From assembly GCF_001858045.2 (NCBI RefSeq), contig NC_031965.2, positions 17,597,181-17,661,180 on the forward strand: a stretch of DNA of 64,000 nt, in the 5' to 3' direction. A program made the translations under genes and the position numbers. Of the stretch, positions 1 through 10,139 are shown one piece after another. A model generated the notes under the pieces. It was not told the origin of the DNA. It made no database searches and was given only the letters and a program-made list of their open reading frames with translations. This DNA is from Oreochromis niloticus (taxonomy: Eukaryota; Chordata; Actinopteri; Cichliformes; Cichlidae). How positions within the stretch are numbered: the stretch's first letter is position 1; each line of letters begins with the position of its first letter.

Positions 1-20
1 TGTGTGCAGGTGACTATTAC

Positions 21-43
21 TGTGCATAATTATTAGGCAACTT
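21..43. repeat. Inner terminal inverted repeat of Tc1-like element, left copy
   Basis: This 23-bp stretch is the perfect reverse complement of 1193-1215. It lies about 115 bp beyond the transposase stop codon and marks the inner repeat of the IR/DR arrangement. Confidence 0.85.
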
Positions 44-159
44 AACAAAAAACAAATATATACCCATTTCAATTATTTATTTTTACCAGTGAAACCAATA
101 TAACATCTCCACATTCACAAATATACATTTCTGACATTCAAAAACAAAACAAAAACAAA

Positions 160-1176
160 TCAGCGACCAATATAGCCACCTTTCTTTGCAAGGACACTCA
201 AAAGCCTGTCATCCATGGATTCTGTCAGTGTTTTGATCTGTTCACCATCAACATTGCGTGCAGCAGCAACCACAGCCTCCCAGACACTGTTCAGAGAGGT
301 GTACTGTTTTCCCTCCTTGTAAATCTCACATTTGATGATGGACCACAGGTTCTCAATGGGGTTCAGATCAGGTGAACAAGGAGGCCATGTCATTAGTTTT
401 TCTTCTTTTATACCCTTTCTTGCCAGCCACGCTGTGGAGTACTTGGACGCGTGTGATGGAGCATTGTCCTGCATGAAAATCATGTTTTTCTTGAAGGATG
501 CAGACTTCTTCCTGTACCACTGCTTGAAGAAGGTGTCTTCCAGAAACTGGCAGTAGGACTGGGAGTTGAGCTTGACTCCATCCTCAACCCGAAAAGGCCC
601 CACAAGCTCATCTTTGATGATACCAGCCCAAACCAGTACTCCACCTCCACCTTGCTGGCGTCTGAGTCGGACTGGAGCTCTCTGCCCTTTACCAATCCAG
701 CCACGGGCCCATCCATCTGGCCCATCAAGACTCACTCTCATTTCATCAGTCCATAAAACCTTAGAAAAATCAGTCTTGAGATATTTCTTGGCCCAGTCTT
801 GACGTTTCAGCTTGTGTGTCTTGTTCAGTGCTGGTCGTCTTTCAGCCTTTCTTACCTTGGCCATGTCTCTGAGTATTGCACACCTTGTGCTTTTGGGCAC
901 TCCAGTGATGTTGCAGCTCTGAAATATGGCCAAACTGGTGGCAAGTGGCATCTTGGCAGCTGCACGCTTGACTTTTCTCAGTTCATGGGCAGTTATTTTG
1001 CGCCTTGGTTTTTCCACACGCTTCTTGCGACCCTGTTGACTATTCTGAATGAAACGCTTGATTGTTCGATGATCACGCTTCAGAAGCTTTGCAATTTTAA
1101 GACTGCTGCATCCCTCTGCAAGATATCTCACTATTTTTGACTTTTCTGAGCCTGTCAAGTCCTTCTTTTGACCCAT
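160..1176 (-). CDS. Tc1-like transposase, DD37E catalytic triad, intact
   Basis: This 338-aa open frame encodes a cut-and-paste transposase that would bind the flanking inverted repeats and insert at TA. The N-terminal third (about residues 5-110) is helix-turn-helix DNA-binding sequence with a basic linker (GRKKRVEKPRRK, 49-60), which may also act as a nuclear localisation signal. The catalytic part has the first Asp in LWTDE (D144), the second in MQDNAPSH (D237) and the Glu in DLNPIENLW (E275), plus the glycine-rich QQGGGGV loop at 175-180. There are 37 residues between D237 and E275. Classical Tc1 and Sleeping Beauty have 34, so this belongs to the DD37E (TRT-like) branch. Length is normal for the superfamily and there is no stop or frameshift. 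The start Met is followed by GQKK and sits 17 bp inside the right inner repeat. The intact frame suggests a young copy. Confidence 0.9.
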   Translation of the reverse strand: MGQKKDLTGSEKSKIVRYLAEGCSSLKIAKLLKRDHRTIKRFIQNSQQGRKKRVEKPRRKITAHELRKVKRAAAKMPLATSLAIFQSCNITGVPKSTRCAILRDMAKVRKAERRPALNKTHKLKRQDWAKKYLKTDFSKVLWTDEMRVSLDGPDGWARGWIGKGQRAPVRLRRQQGGGGVLVWAGIIKDELVGPFRVEDGVKLNSQSYCQFLEDTFFKQWYRKKSASFKKNMIFMQDNAPSHASKYSTAWLARKGIKEEKLMTWPPCSPDLNPIENLWSIIKCEIYKEGKQYTSLNSVWEAVVAAARNVDGEQIKTLTESMDDRLLSVLAKKGGYIGR

Positions 1177-1192
1177 TTTGCCAAAGGAAAGG

Positions 1193-1215
1193 AAGTTGCC
1201 TAATAATTATGCACA
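1193..1215. repeat. Inner terminal inverted repeat of Tc1-like element, right copy
   Basis: Perfect 23-bp reverse complement of 21-43, immediately upstream of the transposase start codon. Confidence 0.85.
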
Positions 1216-1311
1216 CCTGATATAGGGTGTTGATGTCATTAGACCACACCCCTTCTCATTACAGAGATGCACATCACCTAATATGCTTAATTGGTAGTAG
1301 GCTTTCGAGCC

Positions 1312-2183
1312 TGTAATAGGGCGGCCCTTAGCGGCTGGAAACACAGTGAGTTGGACGAAGGCAAGTGCAGTGGAACAAAAGTATTTATTTGCCATACAGC
1401 TCTCCTTACAACAATTAACTCCGAGCTTCTTCACAGCACAATATATCCTCCTCTAATGACAACCAGCAGCCTTAAATATGTTCAGCTGTCACAGACCAAA
1501 CCATTATTCCACTCTTAGGTAAATTCTTAAATCCCAACCTTCCACCACAGTATACAATATATCAATTAGAATAAATAAATACATAAATACATTTCACATT
1601 TTCATATTAATAAATAGTTCACACTTTAATGTTACACCAAACCCAATATTATAAAAACCCAGAAACCCAAGCACAAAAAGATTCACCACACTCTCTTTAC
1701 CAATGGTCTCTCCCGGAACCTTTAAATGGTGTCTGGACCCCCGGGGAAACATTTGCCCAAACACCCTGAAGAGGACACAGGCAAGAAAGGTGAGTAATCA
1801 TTATCTTACAAACACTTATTTGCGACACTTTTCTTCCTAGATTTCACACACACTTGCATTAGTTTTCCTTACTGGTAAACCTTAATCATAATCTCAATCA
1901 CCATTCTTCTCTCCTGACAGACAACCACCGCATTCCTTGATGAGGAGCAGCTGTGCAGGATCTGAAACAAGGCTACCAACTGATTTTAAAATTCCCAATA
2001 AATAATCAATAAATATTTAAACTTCTTGTGTGCAAATGTTTTACTGTGCAAATCCATGCCTAAAGTGCAATGCTAAATAAAGTGCTTGATAAGGTGCTTT
2101 TAATAAAGTGAAAAGTGTGCTCTAAAGTGCTATACAGAGAATATAATATAAATAAATGTAGTAAGGGAGTCCTCTTCCTTACA
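1312..2183 (+). mobile_element. Solo LTR (872 bp) of an LTR retrotransposon, nested in the Tc1 right inverted repeat
   Basis: The segment begins TGTAATAGGG, ends CCTTACA (TG...CA) and is flanked by identical 5-bp direct repeats gagcc at 1307-1311 and 2184-2188. Removing it joins the two halves of the Tc1 right inverted repeat (…tttcgagcc + tatacagc…). A TATA-like tataaaaa at 1650-1657 and AATAAA motifs near 2073 and 2100 fit a plus-strand U3-R-U5 order. There is no second LTR or internal gag/pol in the window, so this is a solo LTR left by LTR-LTR recombination. A 5-bp duplication suits Gypsy, Copia or an endogenous-retrovirus-like element; the family cannot be assigned here. Confidence 0.8.
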
Positions 2184-2246
2184 GAGCCTATACAGCTTGG
2201 AGTAAGACAACATGCATGAAGAGGATGATGTGGACAAAATACTCAT

Positions 2247-2271
2247 TTGCCTAATAATTCTGCACTCCCTG
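2247..2271. repeat. Outer right terminus of the Tc1-like element
   Basis: The sequence reads ttgcctaataattctgcact then ccctg and is followed by TA. It repeats the inner motif at 1196-1214 (tgcctaataattatgcaca) with changes, giving the direct-repeat part of the IR/DR structure. Confidence 0.75.
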
Positions 2272-2273
2272 TA

Positions 2274-2920
2274 TATTGATCTCCTCCTTTACACTGCCAT
2301 CATATTCATGCTTTTAGGCCCACAGTGTAATCAGCAGATCGCTTTGCATCACACCACAGGCAGAACAGATGGTAGTCAGCACAGATTATACTTTCTTTTT
2401 TTAAAAATTTACTTTCTGGAAAATGGTAACCTAGTACCTAGGCTTTTTTATGTGGAAGTATTTTGCCTGTCACAGTTGTTGACACAGACACACATTTTCA
2501 CCCACTGCAAATATGGTACAAGGGCAGCAGAAGCCTCAAGATGTTGTGGGAAACTATGTTTATAGTCTTACAGTGGGTAATGAATTCACAGTGAACAACC
2601 TGGCAACTGATCACAGAAATTGCAAGAAATGTTTATGATGGCAGTCCTGAAATGCACAAGGAGATAACACTGAAATGGAGACGCAAGTCTTGAATAACAA
2701 CACATCATATCCTAAAGACCTCATTGTCCCATTAGAGCACTTAGTTATAACTTATAGTTAGGGCTGGATCAGGTGATGATGACGCCTCTGCTAGTTACCC
2801 TGCAACTAGGTTCCTGGTGCTTCCCATGATGCACTGAACGTTTCTTCTTCACTCATCTTTTTTTTTAGACTCCATATATTTTTTTACAACACTATTGCAT
2901 TTAATCATTAATAATTCATT
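2274..2920. other. Intergenic, nothing recognised
   Basis: AT-rich sequence with no coherent open frame, RNA gene or clear repeat that I can name. Confidence 0.5.
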
Positions 2921-2924
2921 TAAA

Positions 2925-3145
2925 ATTCTGGCTCTGGCTCTCTGGTGTCTTTTGTCCTGTCTTTCTCTGCTCTCTTCTCTTTTCTCTCACTCCCAATCAG
3001 CAGCTGGCTGCCCTTCCCAGACCCTGGTTCTGCCTGAGGTTTCTTCCTGTTGAAAAGGAGTTTTTCCTTCCCACTGTCATCAATTGTTTGCTCAACGGGG
3101 GTCATCTGATTGTTAGGGTTTTCTCTCTAATGTTGAAGGGTACTT
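2925..3145 (+). repeat. Dispersed teleost retroelement tail fragment
   Basis: It contains the phrase 'ggtttcttcctgttgaaaag' followed by 'gagtttttccttcccactgt' (3038-3077), which I recognise as the 3' non-coding part of a very abundant fish LINE/SINE-type repeat. The distal part with the usual 'ataaataaaattgaatt' tail is missing. The identification is by memory of the motif; no target duplication was found. Confidence 0.55.
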
Positions 3146-3570
3146 ACTTGGCAAACAGTTGTTGGCTTTTGAAGATACTTTGTCTAAAATATGAAACATT
3201 ATTCTTGTATTAAATTTTACTGACCATATGTTATGTGTGAATAGCTGTAACTGTAAAAATGAACTTTTCTCCAACTACAACGGCACCCCATACGGTTGCC
3301 TATAAATAGTCTTTGAATAACCAACATGTAAAAGACAGTGCGGTATGATGTTTTTTCATTCCTATGTGCCTTTTCTCAGTGCTTCCTTTTCTACTTCTAT
3401 TTTTACTAGTTGATGACTAACATACAGTTCCTTTGTTGAAACAAATGGATTACACAGCGATCTTTTCCTGTTTCATATGTTAGGCTATCTCCTCTCTAAT
3501 TTTGGTAATTCCACGCATTGCCAGTGGACCCAGAGCCAGCACAACAGAGCCAGCAGTGCACGGGCAGGAA
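3146..3570. other. Intergenic, nothing recognised
   Basis: AT-rich stretch. It may include the eroded left part of the hAT remnant that follows, but I could not find its left terminus. Confidence 0.4.
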
Positions 3571-3577
3571 TGCATTT

Positions 3578-3730
3578 CTTACTTGGAAATTCCAACACCA
3601 CTTTACATTTAAAGAAGAAAGGGATGGGTGAAATCTGACCGTGCAATGCAAACTCTGTTTGCCAGCAACCAAGCTGCTCTCAGCGTCAAAAGACTCCACC
3701 TCCAACCTAAAGAAACATCTGGAAGTAGGT
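3578..3730 (+). pseudogene. BED-type zinc-finger exon of a hAT (ZBED-like) transposase, broken
   Basis: One plus-strand frame reads WKFQHHFTFKEERDG, a stop (TGA at about 3626), then VQCKLCLPATKLL and STSNLKKHLE. This is the BED finger pattern: aromatic residues, Cx2C (CKLC), then a His in NLKKHLE, as found in hAT transposases and the ZBED genes derived from them. BED fingers bind DNA. The frame has one in-frame stop and ends at the final His region, just before gtaggt at 3724, which could be an old splice donor. No hAT catalytic domain follows, so this is an internally deleted remnant. Confidence 0.6.
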
Positions 3731-3821
3731 TCTTTTTTAAAAACTAATGTTAGCCTTCTGCAACTACCTTGTTTTAGTTGCGGTAGCTACCTGGGTTATG
3801 TGCCACTTCAGTATCTTCGAT

Positions 3822-4005
3822 GCACTATTGCTGTGTGATTTATTACTATTAATGAGTTAACATTGTTAACATTGTTAGCTGGCGTTAGCTGAGGTTAGCT
3901 CATAGACTGCAGACTGTTACACTTGATGGATAGCATTAACAACCTGGTAGCTGCAAATAATCATGTTCGGTTCAGTAATAGCAATAAATCACACAGCAAT
4001 AGTAC
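3822..4005. repeat. 30-bp inverted repeat (28/30 match) with 124-bp spacer
   Basis: The left arm 3822-3851 and right arm 3976-4005 are reverse complements with two mismatches. The arms share the core 'aataaatcacacagcaatag'. They lie between the BED-finger remnant and the hAT-like right terminus, so they are probably part of that element or a small foldback element inside it. Confidence 0.75.
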
Positions 4006-4050
4006 ATTCATGCAGTTGTGAAAAGCATGACAATATATTAAGTATTCAGA

Positions 4051-4098
4051 ATAAGTTACTCACATTGAGTAATGGAATAAGTAACCTTCCCAACACTG
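4051..4098. mobile_element. Right terminus of a hAT-like non-autonomous element
   Basis: The sequence ends 'gtaaccttcccaacactg' (4081-4098), preceded by 'aataagttact' and 'gagtaatgg'. In reverse this is the 'cagtgttgggaaggttac' start I recognise from abundant fish hAT-related repeats. Together with the BED-finger exon upstream it suggests one internally deleted hAT element across roughly 3500-4098. The left end was not found. Confidence 0.5.
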
Positions 4099-5647
4099 TT
4101 CACCAGTACACTATTCTGAGATCAGCCCAATAACTTTGATACATAATGTAGTACAACTTGCCATCAACAGTACATTTTTTACCCTCACAACTGACAAATA
4201 TTCCATATGGAGGTCACTAATACTTCAGCCTCTGAACTCACCAACACCATCAAATCTCCAAGGTAAAATAATAGAAACTATTGCAAACAGGTGTTTCATT
4301 ATGCATCCACTATGCTGAGCAACGTTCCATTTTCTCTGAGTTAATTTTGACATAAAAAGAATTGAGCCCCTAGAAGGTGGGGGGAAACAAATGTGAAAAT
4401 TACACCACCACTTGCGTTAACAGTAAATTGACTGTTGGGCATATGTATTGTAAACACACATTTTATTGGAGTTACTGTGCACCACAGCTGGTTTATTAAA
4501 TGCTGAAAGATGCTGGTGGTTTTTTCCTTGCTGGACATAAATGTTTTCTCAGTTACAGTATGCTACAGCAGAGGTACAGTGCTAACAGATGGAGATCTTA
4601 AAGCTGGTGCAGCCATCTAAGCACCTTGTGAACAGTGGGTCCATCACAGGCCACCAATCTGCCACCTGCCAATATTCACGTGAAAATGCACTGAAAGGGA
4701 AAATATTGTTATATACTCCAGTTTAAAAAAAAATAAAGAAATAAAAGCTGGGACAGCATTTAAAATGTAAATCTCAATTGTGTCAGGCATGGTGAGGTTG
4801 GCAGGACAACTGACAGAGCCAGAGGGGAAATAAGATAAAAACAGCACAGAAAAGGTGAGGAGACATCGCAGGTGAGGGTGAAGGGATGGAGAGAGAGACA
4901 TCAAGTGTGTGAAATTAGGAAAAAGGTAACTAGTGCATGTGTGTGAGAGGGTGCTAAGTCACTTTTCGTTTAATAATAAAATGTGGCAGAAATCATTCTT
5001 AGTCTCTGCTGACACTGAAAACATTTAGTGAAATTTGCTTTTCTGGTGTTGAAAATGTGCAGATTAAATTTAAAACTCTGGAATTATCATTTATTATCTT
5101 TGCAGTGATAAAAAACTGTGATTATTTATGGCATTTTATTTTATTTTTTATTAAAATGAGTAACATTGACTTGTCAGGTGTTGTTCCTGTGACAGCGATG
5201 AGGGAGATTTACCTTTTAATTTTCTTGTGATTTTGTTTGTTTGTTTGTTTGTTTGTTTTCTTACATAATGGGTTCTTGGTTTCTTTTGTTGGCTTTTCAT
5301 TTCTAGCTGGCGCCTATCGATTGTGCTGCTAAGAAATTACTTGAAAATATTTGTATTATTGGTGGTATTGATCTCAGTTTTCTTCCTAGTAACACCAAAC
5401 ATTCAGCTGGAAGGAGAAATCAGAAGTAAAGGAGAATAAAGGAGACAGACAGACAGAAGGACTCAGACATGCAGAAAGTTCTGTGTGATCATGTGATCAT
5501 TTATCATTGGTCAGCATGCTGGGTCAGACCCTTGCAGGATCACTCCAGAAAGAGACGGCCCACCCTCCAGATGGCCTCAGTCCAACAGGTGGTCCCATAG
5601 TGGGGGTGGGGCTGAGAGGTCTGACATCTGCCATCCTAGGCTAACCC

Positions 5648-5708
<61 letters not shown>

Positions 5709-6730
5709 TACACACACTAGCACAGTTTGCAGCAACACATTTTCCTCACCGTTCAGCATATCTGCTGTGGTGAGATCTTGGGGCCTTGGGGCTCAGACTC
5801 TGACTGTCTGTCTGTTTCCTCTACAAGATTTCACACTCATCTCACACATCTCCGCTCAGTGTGAGCTCGGTTCCATGGCTCAGGCTTCAAACAATGACAA
5901 CTCATTAGCATGTATTGTGTGATATTAGATTGCCATGAAGAATGAATATAGATTCAGTGTGCAGGGGCTTTTGCTTTATTCTCATTTGCTGTAGCTGCGC
6001 TCTGTCAGAGCTCTACCGGTTACTTTAATGATCTTCGTTAAATTTTAAATCATAAATAAAATATATATTATCAGAGGGGTGCTACACACAAGATACAACT
6101 GACTGGCACACAGTTTGTGTCACTGTGTTAAAAAATTCATGTTAAAAAAAAGTAACCCAAAGTCTTGCTGTGTGGATTTGTTGCCATATATATTAAAACG
6201 TTTTATAGTTTTAAAATAAACTTGAAAGTAATGGCTGTATGTTATCAATTTTCAGGATGATTAATATTCCCAAACAGGTTGATTAGTCATTGCTAAATTA
6301 GGCAATTTTAATGCAGCATTAAAACTTTATTAAAACTTCAGATTTGCCTACACAGATTAACATTATTTAGCTACTGATTATCATGCTTATTTGTAGTCTA
6401 TTTCTACTTTATTACTTGTTACAAGAGGTTTTTTGACAGCTTAACAAGTAAATAAATACTTAAACAACTAAATTTTCCCAGTAGCCTACTATTTGCTAGT
6501 TATTGCTGGAAAGTAAAAAAGTTGTTTATGTGTTATGATCTTGCAGTACATAGTAGGTTAGTACCAAAAAGAGTTGTAATTCTCTAGTAGTAATAAATAA
6601 CTCTCAATAATGTGATCTATCCCTTGGTAACTAGGTAAATAATGTCCAAATAATAATATGTTCCACATCCAAAAGTGTGGCTTTGCAGAAGCAGTCTGAA
6701 ACCTATTAACCTATACGGAGTCTCCATTTT
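4099..6730. other. Intergenic, simple repeats only
   Basis: No gene recognised. It holds a short (GTTT)n run at about 5233-5259 and the CA microsatellite at 5650-5707. The end of this stretch (6718-6730) is the left copy of a LINE target duplication. Confidence 0.5.
5650..5707. repeat. (CA)n microsatellite
   Basis: About 58 bp of near-perfect CA dinucleotide with one interruption (aaac) near 5691. Confidence 0.95.
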
Positions 6731-7251
6731 GCATCTTGCATTCAACTCCCTGCGACCCATCTGGAACTCCAAAGCCTTATCCCAGCGCAGCAAGATCCGC
6801 ATCTTCAACACCAGTGTGAAAGCATTCCTCCTGTATGGGTCCGAGACGTGGCGGGTGACCAACACCATTACCAGCAAGATACAGATTTTCATCAACAAGT
6901 GCTTGCGACACATCCTTAACATCAGATGGCCTGAGAAGATCTCGAACACAGACCTGTGGAAGAGAACCAGCCAGAACCTGGTCGGTCAAGACATCAAGAA
7001 GAGAAAATGGGGCTGGATAGGCCACACACTCCGAAAACCATCCGACAACGTCACAAGGCAAGCACTGGAGTGGAATCCACAAGGAAAAAGGAAAGTGGGG
7101 AGACCCAAACAGACGTGGAGAAGATCTGTCGAGCGCGAAGTGAAGGCTGCCGGAATGACGTGAACCCAGCTGAAGAGAACGGCCCAGAACAGAGTCCGCT
7201 GGCGTGGTGTTGTTGCGGCCCTATGCTCCACCAGGACCCTACAGGAAAAGT
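6731..7251 (+). pseudogene. C-terminal reverse-transcriptase region of LINE ORF2, truncated and with one stop
   Basis: The frame contains LLYGSETW, FINKCLRHILNIRWP, KRKWGWIGHTLRKP and GKRKVGRPKQTWRR. These are typical of the region after the reverse transcriptase active site in fish LINE ORF2 proteins. The frame stops at TGA (7161-7163), exactly where relatives have a Trp codon (…GMT-stop-TQLKR). It then stays open through NRVRWRGVV to a natural stop at 7249-7251. The reverse transcriptase catalytic motif and the endonuclease are absent through 5' truncation. The open frame seems to begin earlier (6675) only because host DNA upstream happens to be open. Confidence 0.8.
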
Positions 7252-7263
7252 GATTGATTGATT
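6731..7263 (+). mobile_element. 5'-truncated non-LTR retrotransposon (LINE) with 13-bp target duplication
   Basis: The insert is bounded by perfect 13-bp copies of gagtctccatttt at 6718-6730 and 7264-7276 and ends in a short tail of repeated TGAT units (about 7249-7263). These are marks of target-primed reverse transcription with 5' truncation. It encodes only the C-terminal part of a LINE polyprotein. The clean duplication implies a fairly recent insertion. The LINE clade cannot be fixed from this tail. Confidence 0.85.
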
Positions 7264-7276
7264 GAGTCTCCATTTT

Positions 7277-8830
7277 AGTAATAGTAAAGTCATCATAGCC
7301 CACTTTCTATTTATAAAACCTTCATTATTGGTTACATCGTTTAAAAAACAAGTCCAGTGCACATGTACTAGTTCCACTGAGTGGCAGAAGAAGATTATCA
7401 GCACATGTAATTCACGAGAGATTTTAGTACTTTAAATATTTTGTTTTCTGAGGCACACCTAACCTTTCACAATAAACTAAATCTAAGCAATGAATGCACT
7501 GTCTGCAGAAATCTTGTCTGCAGGACGATTATGGCAAAGAATCAAAAAGAAAACGTTGTCTAAGAATACAGAAAAGTCCAGAAAATGTCACATACTGTGA
7601 ACTCAAGCTGTGAAAGTTCAGGTGAACTTGCTGCTTAGGTTGAATTATTCATCAGATGTTGCCATTCTTTTCTACCTTCAACTGACAGGTGTCTACAAGT
7701 ACATATGGCATGTGTGCCTGGATACACACACATACAAGTAGAGCTGAAGGTGCTCCGGGCTGAGAACAGATGATTGGTTCCATGTCATGAGTGTGTGTGT
7801 TTGTGTGGGTGTGGGTGTTCACATTGTGGAGGTCTTGTTAGCACCACTAGCGTATGGCTAAATTAGTCTCCTCTATCCCATCGCACCTGCTCTCAGACCC
7901 TGCAGCTGTCACCATGCAATCCATCTATCTGTTGGGATATAACATATTACAGCTATATTTTTTTAATGCAAATGCAGGTAAACATTGAAACATTGCAGTT
8001 AAAGTTAAAATACTTGTTAACATACTGTAACAGTGAGGTTTGTATAGAAAATTAAAGTTACTTAAATTATTTACTGTCACTTGTTTTTTGTTGTTTCGTT
8101 TTTTTAGGCACTTTAGGTACAAAGTTTTGTTTTCTTCTACTTCATATTAACATGAACACGCTCTGTGCCACAGTGTTATTGGGCTTGTTTGTGCTGTTGG
8201 AAAACTGATATACTTAATCATATTTTAAAAAGTAAATAAAGAAAATGGGCGTGGTCGATCAAAGATTATTGATCATTGAAGTTGGGCAATGTGGCGGCAA
8301 CCACCAAGCAATGTGGTAATGGGGTCAAATACAGTCATGTATAATTTAGCTTTTGTGGATATAAATGCAACGTTATTGTGGTGACATGACAGAGACTAGA
8401 TTGTTTTGCAGCGTGTTATAGGTTTATAAATGCTAAAACCTTTAGCTCTTTGTGAGGTGGTTACCAGAGAACATGATTACAGAATAATATCTGATATAGA
8501 TGAAAACCTTCAGATGCCCAAGATGTACCAACTCAACTCAGCTCAACTCTTGATGGTCTAGGAAGAGTTAGGGGACAAAGAAACAAACACAGAGACAGAG
8601 ATTTCATGTATAAAAATTAAGGTACTGTGTTTTAGAAGTAACTATTACTCTATTTATTGTACTGTATGTTTTATAGCTTTAATTCTGAGTCACAGATTAA
8701 CTAAGTTAAGGTTTGTTTAACTTAATTAAACACCTAGCTTTGCGAGAAAAAAAACCGAAATTCCAAATCTGTCGGATCCGAAGATGCACTGTAAAAACAA
8801 TCATGATGAGGTTGTCCTGATGTTTCTGAA
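7277..8830. other. Intergenic, nothing recognised
   Basis: AT-rich, with short TG runs near 7793-7815. No gene or clear repeat. Confidence 0.5.
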
Positions 8831-8998
8831 CAAGAAAAATAAGAAACAGAAATTCTGGATTCATGCAATTCTCAAGAGAACTCAGCAGCAGGGAGAATTT
8901 CATGAATTGATCGAGGAGTTGAAGTTTTATCACGTATTTCAGGATGTCAGTGGAACAGTTTGAACTTGTGTTATTGTTGCGGAGTGAGCGCACATCTC
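8830..8998 (+). pseudogene. N-terminal fragment of a PIF/Harbinger (HARBI1-like) transposase, frameshifted
   Basis: The frame reads QKFWIHAILKRTQQQGEFHE then LIEELKFYH. After a one-base shift the neighbouring frame continues YFRMSVEQFELVL. The order 'FWxHxIL…GEF…L…EEL…YFRMSxxQFxxLL' is characteristic of the N-terminal region of HARBI1-type transposases. Nothing of the DDE catalytic domain follows and terminal repeats were not found, so this is an old scrap. The identification rests on remembered family pattern. Confidence 0.5.
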
Positions 8999-10130
8999 AC
9001 ATCTGAGGAGGCAGAGAAATAATTTCAGAGAGCTGACTGACCAGCAGCACGTAGCTGTGTGTTTGAGGTAAAATAGTGGTATTTTACTATTTCCGTATTA
9101 TTGTATACTCAGTACCTTTCAAGGTATAGCACACTTGTTGCCAAGTGCAGCGGTCTGGTTGGTTAGATCGGTTTATTCGGATCCAAAAAATTGAACTTGG
9201 TTTGAAAAAAATGATGCAAATTCCTAAGAGTCCTAAAAAAATATTTGTAACGCACAAAATATTAGCAGGGATTCTACATGTCCAGGCCTTTAAATCTTAT
9301 AAAATAATCCTACATGTCTTACGTGCTAATGCATTAGCAATAAAAGAGGTTAGTAATTTAAAAAGTGTTTTTGTTCTTTCTCAATTCATATTAGGTTTGC
9401 AGGATTTTTACAGCCAGACACTGGAAGGTTAGGTAAGTAGCTACATCCTCTAATGTTGTTCAGACAGCTCTTACTGAAAGTCGAGCATGATTCAAGGTAA
9501 ACAAGTCAGTAAGCACATTTTAAATATGTTATTCGTATAATGTAGGTCAAAGCAGAAACATTAATATCTATTCATGTTGTTACAGTCACGATAACAAATC
9601 ATAACTTAATTTGTGACATCTATTTCAGTGTTTTAACTCATTAGATTCTCAGTAGATGAGAAGAATTTTCCTGTGCTGGGTAACAACTGTCTCTGCTTCA
9701 CAGTCCTGCTGTTTCTGACCTCAACAGCCCTTTTCTTTCTTTTCCTTGAAACATTAAATTGCTGTATCTTCTTGCTCAGGTCTTTTATGTCTCTTCTCCC
9801 TGTCATCTCATTAACAAGAAATGTTATGCCTGGCCGTGGTTCTCCATCCCCTCCCCATAATGTTCAATATTTGGAACAAAGAAAGAGCAAAGAAGAGCAA
9901 ATGCACTGGAATGAAAGTATACAATAGACCACTGAAGTAAAAGGTTAAAAGGTCGCGCTGGTCATGACCTCTGTAGTCATTTAGTATCAATGTGGACTGT
10001 GCTGCCACCACCTCAGATGCTTGTTATTGCTAGTGAGGTCATCTCTCCCTCTCCTGTCATAGCAGCTTTACAACTTGTGAGGAAAATGTTAGAATAGATA
10101 TAGATGTTTAAATATTTCTGAATGTAAAAT
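8999..10130. other. Intergenic, nothing recognised
   Basis: Contains a 95-codon open frame at 9145-9432 that resembles no family I know and sits in AT-rich DNA. It is not called as a gene. Confidence 0.4.
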
Positions 10131-10139
10131 GATGCTTTT

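Larger units (their letters stand above)
1..2271 (-). mobile_element. Tc1/mariner transposon of DD37E type, left end cut by window, right end intact but split by an LTR
   Basis: An inner 23-bp terminal-type repeat at 21-43 is matched perfectly, in reverse complement, at 1193-1215. A second, outer copy of this motif, ending in ctgcactccctg, lies at 2247-2271 and is followed by TA at 2272-2273, the expected Tc1 target site. Inner plus outer copies form the IR/DR (inverted repeat with direct repeats) layout of many fish Tc1-like elements. The left outer repeat lies before base 1. The right inverted repeat is interrupted at 1312-2183 by an LTR, so without it the element would be about 1.4 kb in this window. 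The transposase gene inside (160-1176, minus) is open. That the family is teleost-wide is my recognition of its ends, not a database result. Confidence 0.85.

Noticed and set aside
1788..1920. Possible intron inside the LTR (aag|gtgagt … cctgacag)
   Set aside because: The splice-like signals are real, but nothing coding flanks them. Too weak to call.
2212..2565. 117-codon plus-strand open frame
   Set aside because: It begins inside the Tc1 terminal repeat and runs into unique AT-rich DNA. No domain; chance frame.
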